NCBI RefSeq assembly: GCF_003031265.1
Contig: NZ_CP019966.1
Coordinates: 4,464,001 to 4,528,000 of the forward strand
Length of the DNA: 64,000 nt
Source: Rhodopseudomonas palustris
Lineage (GTDB): Bacteria > Pseudomonadota > Alphaproteobacteria > Rhizobiales > Xanthobacteraceae
Reading direction: 5' to 3'
Shown here: piece by piece, positions 48,971 through 55,916 of the stretch
How the letters are laid out: each line of letters starts with the position of its first letter
How positions within the stretch are numbered: the first letter of the stretch is position 1
Notes under the pieces: model-generated
What the model was told of the DNA's origin: nothing
Databases searched by the model: none
What the model saw: the letters and a program-made list of their open reading frames with translations, nothing else
Program-made: the position numbers and the translations under genes

Positions 48971-50112
48971 CGGGTCAGCACCACGCAATCGTCGGGCGAG
49001 AACCACGCCACCACATGCTGGCCGGCGTGATACGCATCGACGTCGAGCCGCGTCGTATTGGCCATTGCGGCCAGCAAGGTGGCGCCGTGATCGAGCCGCA
49101 CCTTGTAGCTGGTCATGCCGCCGGCATAGCCGATGTCGGTGATGGTGCCGTCGAGCCGGTTGATCGCATCGGCATGGCCGGCGTCGGCGGCAGGGCCGCG
49201 CAGCGACAGCTTGATCTTCTCCGGCCGGATCGCGACGCAGATCGCCTCGGCCTCCAGGGCGGCACGCGGCTCGGCCACCACGACCTCACCGGCCCCGCCG
49301 GTCGCAACCGTGATGCGGCCGTTGTCGCGGCCGGCGACGCTGCCTTCCAGCATGTTGACGTCGCCGACGAACTCCGCGACCCAGCGCGAAGCCGGCGCTT
49401 CGTAGAGCTGCCGCGGTGCCGCGACCTGATCGAGCTTGCCGGCGCGCATCACGCCGATCCGATCAGCCACCGTCATCGCCTCCTGCTGATCGTGAGTGAC
49501 GATCACGAAGGTCATGCCGAGCCGCTTCTGCAGCGCCATCAGTTCGAGCTGCGTGCTTTCGCGCAGCTTCTTGTCCAGCGCTGCCATCGGCTCGTCGAGC
49601 AACAGCAGCTTCGGCCGGAGCGCAAGCGCCCGCGCCAGCGCGACGCGCTGCTGCTGGCCGCCGGAAAGCTGATCCGGCTTGCGCTTACCGAGCCCTTCGA
49701 GCCTGACCAGCGCCAGCATCTCGGCGACCCGCGCCTTGATCTCCTTGCGCGGCAGCCGCGCCCGCTTCAGCCCGAACGCGATATTGGCCGCGACGGTGAG
49801 GTGCGGAAACAGCGCGTAGTTCTGGAACATCATGTTGACCGGGCGCTCGTGCGGCAGCACCGCGGCGATATCCACGCCGTTCAGCAGGATGCGCCCGGCA
49901 TCCGGCGTCTCGAAGCCCGCCAGCATCCGCAGCAGCGTCGTCTTGCCGCAACCGCTGGGACCCAGCAGCGCGAAGAACTCGCCGGCCTTGATGTCCAGCG
50001 ACAGCCGGTCGACGGCGACGAAACCGCCGAACCGTTTCTCCACGGCTTCGATACGCAACAGCGGCTCACCGGCAACCTCGGCCGGCGCGGAATATCCAGC
50101 GTGCTCCGTCAT
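48967..50112 (-). CDS. potG: Polyamine-type ABC transporter ATPase (PotG/PotA-like)
   Basis: The 381-residue protein has Walker A LLGPSGCGKTTLLRML, Q-loop MMFQNYALFPHLTV, signature LSGGQQQRVALARAL and Walker B LLLLDEPMAALDKKLR. The C-terminal TOBE_2 domain (CVAIRPEKIKLSLRG) marks the CUT1/PotA group. It leads the operon with potH and potI. The upstream same-strand gene is a TrmB-like regulator 100 bp away, which might be co-transcribed. Confidence 0.92.
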   Translation of the reverse strand: MTEHAGYSAPAEVAGEPLLRIEAVEKRFGGFVAVDRLSLDIKAGEFFALLGPSGCGKTTLLRMLAGFETPDAGRILLNGVDIAAVLPHERPVNMMFQNYALFPHLTVAANIAFGLKRARLPRKEIKARVAEMLALVRLEGLGKRKPDQLSGGQQQRVALARALALRPKLLLLDEPMAALDKKLRESTQLELMALQKRLGMTFVIVTHDQQEAMTVADRIGVMRAGKLDQVAAPRQLYEAPASRWVAEFVGDVNMLEGSVAGRDNGRITVATGGAGEVVVAEPRAALEAEAICVAIRPEKIKLSLRGPAADAGHADAINRLDGTITDIGYAGGMTSYKVRLDHGATLLAAMANTTRLDVDAYHAGQHVVAWFSPDDCVVLTR

Positions 50113-50212
50113 GTCCTCAGCGTCTCTACAGCTCCAGGCCGGTTCGATCAGAACCGCAAGCTGTAGCGGCCTATCGCACGCTACTCAACCGTCGCGAACG
50201 CCGGTACTTCGC

Positions 50213-51019
50213 TCATCCCTCGCCGTCGGGCGTCAGGATCGCTGGCTGGGTATCCGGCGTACTGAGACTCCACATCGCGTCGAACATCGAGGCCTGGAAC
50301 GCGGCGAATTCGGCGCTGTCGATGATCAGCCCGTAGCTCTCGCGTGCGGACGAGATCAGGCAGACTTTGTTGCCGTAGATGAAACAGGTCATCGACAGCG
50401 TGTGCTCGTGCGGCGCGTAGCGCAGCTCGCGGCACAATTCCTGGCTGGACGGCCAGATCGGCGCGATGTCGCGCTCGACCGAGCGGATCACCCGCAACCA
50501 AATGCCGCGGCGGGCGCGCTCCTGCAGATAGTGCTCCATTTCTTCCAGGCCGGGCTCGGCCATCAGTTCGCGCATCGACAGCGTCGCGCGCAGCACCTTG
50601 TCGCCACCCGACAACGTATCCCACAGCGTGGTGCGGATACCTTCGGGCCCGGGATGGAAGCGTACGTTCGGCTGGCCGCTCTCGTGGTGATACATCGAGC
50701 GCAGCACCGGCATCACGTCTTCCAGCATCTGCCGGCGTGCTTCCAGCCGCTCCAGCAGGATGCCGGGCTCCTGGGCCACGACGAAGCGCCGCTTGCCGTG
50801 GTCAACGAACCGGACCAGCCCTTCGGCCTCCAGCTTGGCAAGCGCATCATGCGCGGTGGTGCGCGGCAGGCCGGCCTTGGCCGCGACCGCCGTCACCGAC
50901 GCGCCGCCGAGCCCGACGGCAGTCAGATACAGCTTGTAGAGCGACCCGGTGATGCCGATCCGGGCCAATTTTCCTTCGATATCCAACGTCGTCCCCCACC
51001 GCGGAAGCGCGCCGACCAT
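50213..51019 (-). CDS. TrmB-type winged-helix regulator divergent to the nitrilase operon
   Basis: The product is 268 residues from the ATG at 51019; a TTG at 50986 with GGGGGA 5 nt upstream is an alternative giving DIEGKLARIGI as the start. The N-terminal winged helix (YKLYLTAVGLGGASVTAVAA, then KAGLPRTTAHDALAKLEAEG) is TrmB/sugar-regulator type. The C-terminal domain contains YGNKVCLISSARESYGLII, as in PLD-like TrmB effector folds. It is divergent from the transport/nitrilase operon, with two CGGAT-type repeats in between, so it probably controls that operon. Confidence 0.75.
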   Translation of the reverse strand: MVGALPRWGTTLDIEGKLARIGITGSLYKLYLTAVGLGGASVTAVAAKAGLPRTTAHDALAKLEAEGLVRFVDHGKRRFVVAQEPGILLERLEARRQMLEDVMPVLRSMYHHESGQPNVRFHPGPEGIRTTLWDTLSGGDKVLRATLSMRELMAEPGLEEMEHYLQERARRGIWLRVIRSVERDIAPIWPSSQELCRELRYAPHEHTLSMTCFIYGNKVCLISSARESYGLIIDSAEFAAFQASMFDAMWSLSTPDTQPAILTPDGEG

Positions 51020-51046
51020 GTCCGATCTCGGCCGCAACGTCTATTG

Positions 51047-51060
51047 TCGGATTTTCCCGA
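51047..51060. promoter_or_regulatory. Candidate operator, imperfect CGGAT repeat
   Basis: TCGGATTTTCCCGA resembles the perfect site at 51178-51189 and lies just upstream of the regulator start. Confidence 0.4.
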
Positions 51061-51177
51061 TGATTTATGGCCGAAATTGACCGCAATGCACAATGCTCCG
51101 GCAAATGGCGTCAAGTTAAGCGGATATTCTGCGGTTTTGCTCGATTTATGTTCCGACCTCTCACCGATTCAGATTGA

Positions 51178-51189
51178 CGGATTTATCCG
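51178..51189. promoter_or_regulatory. Candidate operator, perfect CGGAT-TT-ATCCG palindrome
   Basis: CGGATTTATCCG lies 60 bp before the first gene of the nitrilase operon. With the imperfect copy near the regulator start it could serve the divergent pair. Confidence 0.5.
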
Positions 51190-51248
51190 ACATATTCCAA
51201 AGTTCAGGGGTCACGCGACGACGGAGCGCGACCAAAGGAGGATTGCAG

Positions 51249-52082
51249 ATGGAAGCGGAAGCCGATGCGGGCCGCCTGCCGGTTGAAACGATGAGGCCGC
51301 GGTTCGCGATGATTCAGAATGCCTTTGCGGGGCGGCCGATGCGGGCCGCGGTCGGTCTCACCGCGTTCTTCGCGATCTGGCAGGCGATCACCCAGCTCAA
51401 TCTGGTCGACGGCTTCCTGCTGCCCTCGCCGGTCGCGATCGCCGAAGCGCTGTGGCAACTCGCGCTCGACGGCTCGCTCTGGGTGCATCTCGGCGCCAGC
51501 CTGCAGCGCGTTGCGGTCGGCTTCCTGCTCGCCTGCGTGGTCGGTCTGGCGCTCGGCTTGCTCTGCGGCTGGTGGCGCACGGTGTCGGACTACGTCCGGC
51601 CGGTGATCGAAGCGCTGCGGCCGATCCCGCCGCTGGCCTGGATCCCGATCACCATCCTGTGGTTCGGCCTCGGCGACGCTGCCTCCTACTTTCTGGTGTT
51701 CCTCGGCGCCGTCTTCCCGGTGTTCATCGCCACCTACACGGCGATCCGCGGCCTCGACCGCAACCAGATGAACGCCGCACTCTGCCTCGGCGCCAAACCC
51801 TGGCAGCTGTTCACTGACGTGCTGATCCCCGCCTCGCTGCCGATCATCCTGCCCGGCCTGCGCATCGCGCTCGGCGTCGGCTGGATGTGCGTCGTCACCG
51901 CCGAACTGATCGCCGCCCAGACCGGCCTCGGCTACCTGATCCAGCAGTCGCGCATGCTCTTCCAGATCAACAACGTCGTCGCCGGCATGGTGACGATCGG
52001 ACTGATCGGCTTCGCGATGTCCGCCATCCTTGAACGTATCGAGCGGCGCGTGAACGCGTGGGCTCCTTCCGAGCGCAGCTGA
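51249..52082 (+). CDS. ABC transporter permease, SsuC/TauC/NrtB family
   Basis: The start is the ATG at 51249 with AGGAGG 7 nt upstream. The 277-residue inner-membrane protein has about six spans (MRAAVGLTAFFAIWQAI, VGFLLACVVGLALGLL and others) and the EAA-type loop MNAALCLGAKPWQLFTDVLI. The WIPITILWFGLGD block is typical of nitrate/sulfonate/taurine permeases. It is the first gene of a transporter-flavoprotein-nitrilase operon, so a nitrile or related compound is the likely cargo. Confidence 0.9.
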   Translation: MEAEADAGRLPVETMRPRFAMIQNAFAGRPMRAAVGLTAFFAIWQAITQLNLVDGFLLPSPVAIAEALWQLALDGSLWVHLGASLQRVAVGFLLACVVGLALGLLCGWWRTVSDYVRPVIEALRPIPPLAWIPITILWFGLGDAASYFLVFLGAVFPVFIATYTAIRGLDRNQMNAALCLGAKPWQLFTDVLIPASLPIILPGLRIALGVGWMCVVTAELIAAQTGLGYLIQQSRMLFQINNVVAGMVTIGLIGFAMSAILERIERRVNAWAPSERS

Positions 52083-52093
52083 GGGCCCTCACC

Positions 52094-52939
52094 ATGAACG
52101 CACAATTCGCACCCGCCACCTTGGCTGCCGCCGAGCTTGCCGTGCCGCAGGCGACCACTGCCGAGGTCCAGATCGACATCCGCAATGTCGGCAAGGTGTA
52201 CGACTCCAAGACCACCCACCAGGCGGTGATCGCGCTCGACGGCGTGTCGCTGCGCATCAAGAAAGGCGAGTTCATCTCGCTGCTCGGCCCGTCGGGCTGC
52301 GGAAAGTCGACGCTGCTCAGCATCATCGCCGGCTTCCAATCGGCCTCGAGCGGCCAGATCCTGCAGGACGGCCGTCCAATCTCGAAACCTGACGCGTCGC
52401 GCACCGTGGTGTTTCAGGACTACGCGCTGTTCGGCTGGATGACGGTGCAGCAGAACGTCGAGTTCGGCCTGAAGGCGAAGGGCATGCCGAAGACCGAACG
52501 CGCCGAGATCGCGCGGGCGCTGATCAAGACGGTTCATCTCACCGGCTTCGAAGACAAGTATCCGCATCAGATGTCCGGCGGCATGAAGCAGCGCGCCGCG
52601 ATCGCCCGTGCGCTGGCGCCCGATCCCGACATCCTCCTGATGGACGAGCCGTTCGGCGCGCTCGACGCCCAGACCCGCGTGCTGCTGCAGGAAGAAATCG
52701 CCCGCATCTCCTCGGAGGCCGGCAAGACGGTGATCTTCGTCACCCACGGCATCGAAGAGGCGGTGTTCCTCGCCGACCGCGTCGTGGTGATGAGCCCGCG
52801 GCCCGGCCGCGTGCGCGACGAAGTGCTGGTGCCGCTGCCGCGGCCGCGCACCGCCGAAATGCGTTCCGATCCATGGTTCGTCTCCACGGTCAACGACCTC
52901 TGGGAGACGCTGAAGCCTGAATGGCAAAAAGGGGAATAA
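52094..52939 (+). CDS. ABC transporter ATPase, SsuB/TauB/NrtD family
   Basis: The start is the ATG at 52094 (MNAQFAPAT) with GAGGG upstream; the product is 281 residues. Walker A is LLGPSGCGKSTLLSII, the Q-loop region VVFQDYALFGWMTV, the signature MSGGMKQRAAIARAL and Walker B ILLMDEPFGALD. The post-H-loop block VVVMSPRPGRV is specific to the nitrate/sulfonate group. It follows the permease by 11 bp and precedes the binding protein by 3 bp. Confidence 0.93.
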   Translation: MNAQFAPATLAAAELAVPQATTAEVQIDIRNVGKVYDSKTTHQAVIALDGVSLRIKKGEFISLLGPSGCGKSTLLSIIAGFQSASSGQILQDGRPISKPDASRTVVFQDYALFGWMTVQQNVEFGLKAKGMPKTERAEIARALIKTVHLTGFEDKYPHQMSGGMKQRAAIARALAPDPDILLMDEPFGALDAQTRVLLQEEIARISSEAGKTVIFVTHGIEEAVFLADRVVVMSPRPGRVRDEVLVPLPRPRTAEMRSDPWFVSTVNDLWETLKPEWQKGE

Positions 52940-52942
52940 GCC

Positions 52943-53998
52943 GTGACAATCACTCTATCGCGCCGCCGCTTCGGTCAGCTCGCCGCCGGCTTTGCCGCCA
53001 CCATGCCGCTCGCGGCGCCGTCGATCCTGCGGGCGCAGGGTAGCGATGTCGTCAAGATGGGCTGGTTCAACACCACCACGGTGTCGGCCCAGATCGCCCA
53101 CGTGCTGATGCGCACCGATATCGCGGAGCGTCACGGCCTGAAGATGGAGATGATCCAGCTCGCCGCGTCGCCAGCGATCACCGAGGCGCTGGTCTCCGGC
53201 GCGGCCGACATCGGCACGCTGTCCGACTTTGCCGCCGTCACCACGATGGCGATCGGCGCGCCGGTCACCACCGTGTCGTCGCAGGCGATCTTCCGCTCGG
53301 CCGTGCTGACTACCAAGAAGTCGGGCATCACCGATTTGGCCGGCCTCAAGGGCAAGCAAATTTACGGCACCTTCGGCATCACCGCGTTCCAGAACGCGCA
53401 GGAAGCCGTGGCGAAGGCCGGACTGACGCCGGGTAAGGATGTCACCTTCGTCAATGTCGGCCCCGCCGAACTCGCTGACGCAGTCGGTTCGCAGCGCATC
53501 GATGCGTTCTTCACCTACGATCCGTTCGTATCGTTCTTCGAGAACGCCGGCTTCGCCCAGGTGGTGTCGCAGAACGTCACGCCGGTGATCGTGCTCGCCG
53601 CCAATAACCGCTTCTTCAAGGACCGCCCCGACGTGCTGAAACGGATGTTGATGGCGAATTCCGAAGCGCTGTTCTTCGCCAGCCAGAACCACGATCTGGT
53701 CAACGGCTGGTTCCGCACGCTGGAGCCTGCCAAGAACATTCCGGTCGAGGTGCTGGAGAAAGCGTCCAGCTACGATCCGGCGTGGAGCGCCAAGTCGTTC
53801 AGCGACATCAAGGCGACCCTGACGCCGGCGCAGATCGCCAAGATGGACACGCTCGCCAAATGGGGCGTCGAAAACAAGCTGCTGCCGCGCGTGCCCGACG
53901 TCAGCAAGTTCGTCGACACCACGATCGCCAGCGCGGCCGACAAGGAAGCCGTGGCCAAGGGCTTCGACCCGAAGAGCGTGAAGATCACCCGGGCCTGA
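52943..53998 (+). CDS. ABC substrate-binding protein (SsuA/TauA, NMT1-like)
   Basis: The product is 351 residues starting with GTG at 52943. A Tat-type signal is visible (SRRRFGQLAAG; cleavage near APSILRAQG), so it is exported folded. The mature fold VVKMGWFNTTTVSAQIAHVL and EALVSGAADIGTLSDFA is typical of aliphatic sulfonate/taurine binding proteins. Its gene is followed by a REP-like hairpin before the two enzyme genes. The ligand is probably the nitrile or a precursor handled by the downstream nitrilase; this is inferred from the operon. Confidence 0.9.
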   Translation: MTITLSRRRFGQLAAGFAATMPLAAPSILRAQGSDVVKMGWFNTTTVSAQIAHVLMRTDIAERHGLKMEMIQLAASPAITEALVSGAADIGTLSDFAAVTTMAIGAPVTTVSSQAIFRSAVLTTKKSGITDLAGLKGKQIYGTFGITAFQNAQEAVAKAGLTPGKDVTFVNVGPAELADAVGSQRIDAFFTYDPFVSFFENAGFAQVVSQNVTPVIVLAANNRFFKDRPDVLKRMLMANSEALFFASQNHDLVNGWFRTLEPAKNIPVEVLEKASSYDPAWSAKSFSDIKATLTPAQIAKMDTLAKWGVENKLLPRVPDVSKFVDTTIASAADKEAVAKGFDPKSVKITRA

Positions 53999-54053
53999 GA
54001 ACGAACATCACGTCCGAACCTTCTGCCAATGGATTTTGGCACATCTCTCAACC

Positions 54054-54145
54054 TCGTCATGGCCGGCCTCGTGCCGGCCATCCACGCCTTGCAGCTTGGA
54101 CCGCAAGAAAGACGTGGATGGCCGGGACAAGCCCGGCCATGACGG
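54054..54145. repeat. REP-like palindromic element, class B, after the binding-protein gene
   Basis: It starts CGTCATGGCCGGCCTCG and ends with GCCCGGCCATGACGG, the same design as 38727-38817. It sits between the transport genes and the two enzyme genes. Confidence 0.85.
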
Positions 54146-54189
54146 ATAACTAACTTTCACCCGCGCAGCGTCGCGGTGGCAGGATCGTG

Positions 54190-54918
54190 ATGAGCACTAC
54201 GCTGATATCATCTCCGGTCGATGCGTTAGCTCGGCCGAGCGACAAGCCCTTCGCCAGCGTCGAGCAGCCGCAGCGCCACTTCGACTTCGCCAAGATGTCC
54301 GGCGCGGATCGCTATCGGTTGATGGCGTCGACCATCATGCCGCGACCGATCGCCTGGGTCGTCACGCGCTCGCCCGACGGCTGCGTCAACGCCGCACCCT
54401 ACTCATTCTTCAACATGTTCGGCTCCGATCGCCCCGTCGTCGCGCTCGGCATTTTGGCGCGGCCCGACGCGCCGAAAGACACCGCCGCAAACATCCGCGC
54501 CACCGGCGAATTCGTCGTCAACCTCGTGCCGTTCAGCCTGGTCGAGGCGATGAACGCGACCTGCGTCGAAGCACCACCGGAGGTCGACGAACTCGATCTC
54601 GCCGGTCTTCAGACGCTGCCGAGCGTCGCCGTCTCCCCGCCGCGGATCGCCGCCTCGCCGGTCGCATTCGAATGCCGCCGCACCCACTGGCTCGACACCG
54701 GCCCCGGCCAGGTGATGGTGGTCGGAGAAGTGCTGCACGCGCACTACGCTCAACACGTCCTGACCGGCGATCCGGAGCGCCCGCGCGTCGACCACGCCGC
54801 GCTCGATCTCGTCGGCCGGATGCACGGCGCCTCCGCCTACACCCGCACCCGCGATCTGTTCGATCTCGACCGTCCGCTCTGGCAGGACGCGCAGGTCACC
54901 CTCACCACCGCATCATAA
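54190..54918 (+). CDS. Flavin reductase-like (FMN-binding split barrel) protein
   Basis: The start is the ATG at 54190 (AGGA 5 nt upstream); a GTG lies one codon earlier. The product is 242 residues. The split-barrel block MASTIMPRPIAWVVTRSPDG, then NAAPYSFFNMFGSDRPVVAL, is the DIM6/NTAB family that binds FMN. Relatives reduce flavin for monooxygenases or act as FMN oxidoreductases. No monooxygenase gene is present here, so the role next to a nitrilase is unclear. The nitrilase gene begins 11 bp later. Confidence 0.85.
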   Translation: MSTTLISSPVDALARPSDKPFASVEQPQRHFDFAKMSGADRYRLMASTIMPRPIAWVVTRSPDGCVNAAPYSFFNMFGSDRPVVALGILARPDAPKDTAANIRATGEFVVNLVPFSLVEAMNATCVEAPPEVDELDLAGLQTLPSVAVSPPRIAASPVAFECRRTHWLDTGPGQVMVVGEVLHAHYAQHVLTGDPERPRVDHAALDLVGRMHGASAYTRTRDLFDLDRPLWQDAQVTLTTAS

Positions 54919-54929
54919 GGACTCATCAG

Positions 54930-55877
54930 ATGGCCAAGTTGAAAGTCGCAGCAGTGCAGGCGACGACCATTCCGTTCGACGCCGCGGGTGCGACCGCGCG
55001 CACCGTCGCCTTGATCGGCGAAGCCGCCGCCAAGGGCGCAAAGGTCGCGGTGTTTCCGGAAGCCTTCATCGGCGGCTATCCGAAAGGCCTCGATTTCGGC
55101 TGCGCGATCGGACGGCGCACGCCGGAAGGCCGCGAGGATTTCGCCCGCTACGTCCGCGGCGCCATCACTATTCCGGGACCGGAAGTGGATCAGCTCGTCG
55201 CCGCCTGCGCCGAACACGACCTCCACGCCGTGGTCGGCGTGATCGAGCGCGACGGCGGCACGCTGTATTGCACGGCGCTGTATCTGGCGCCAACCGGCCT
55301 GCTCGGCGTCCACCGCAAGCTCATGCCGACCGGCTCGGAGCGGCTGGTGTGGGGCTTCGGCGACGCTTCGACGCTCACCGTGGTCGACACGCCCTACGGC
55401 AAGCTCGGCGGCGCGATCTGCTGGGAGCACTACATGCCGCTGATGCGCGCCGCCTACTACGCCAAGGGCGTGCAGATCTGGGCCGCGCCGACCGCCGACG
55501 ACCGTGAAACTTGGATCGCAACCATGCGCCACATCGCGCTGGAAGGCCGCTGCTTCGTGATCGGCGCCTGCCAGGTGATGCGGCGCTCCGACTTCCCGGA
55601 GGACTATGCCAGCCGGATCGAGGCCGGCCCGGACGAGTGGATGATGCGCGGCCGCTCGGTGATCGTCGGGCCGCTCGGCGAAATCCTCGCCGGCCCGCTG
55701 CTCGACGAAGAAGGCATCCTGACCGCCGACATCGACACCGACGACATCCTCGGCTCGAAGCTCGACTTCGACGCGGTCGGCCACTATTCGCGGCCGGACC
55801 TGTTCACGCTGCATGTCGATGAGCGGCCGCAGACCCCGGTGGCGTTCGGCGGCAAGCCGGACAACACCGGCGCCTAA
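54930..55877 (+). CDS. Nitrilase (C-N hydrolase family, aliphatic/cyanoalanine-type)
   Basis: Nitrilases hydrolyse R-CN to the acid plus ammonia. The 315-residue protein has the Glu-Lys-Cys triad at E44 (VFPEAFIGGYP), K130 (HRKLMPTGSE) and C164 (GAICWEHYMPLMR), the last being the nitrilase-branch signature. The start MAKLKVAAVQATT follows AAGGA. With the upstream ABC transporter it forms a likely uptake-and-hydrolysis unit that yields ammonium as a nitrogen source. The exact nitrile is not determined. Confidence 0.93.
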   Translation: MAKLKVAAVQATTIPFDAAGATARTVALIGEAAAKGAKVAVFPEAFIGGYPKGLDFGCAIGRRTPEGREDFARYVRGAITIPGPEVDQLVAACAEHDLHAVVGVIERDGGTLYCTALYLAPTGLLGVHRKLMPTGSERLVWGFGDASTLTVVDTPYGKLGGAICWEHYMPLMRAAYYAKGVQIWAAPTADDRETWIATMRHIALEGRCFVIGACQVMRRSDFPEDYASRIEAGPDEWMMRGRSVIVGPLGEILAGPLLDEEGILTADIDTDDILGSKLDFDAVGHYSRPDLFTLHVDERPQTPVAFGGKPDNTGA

Positions 55878-55916
55878 GCTCTCGACGAACTTCTCCGCGC
55901 TCGGCGAAGCGGGCGA

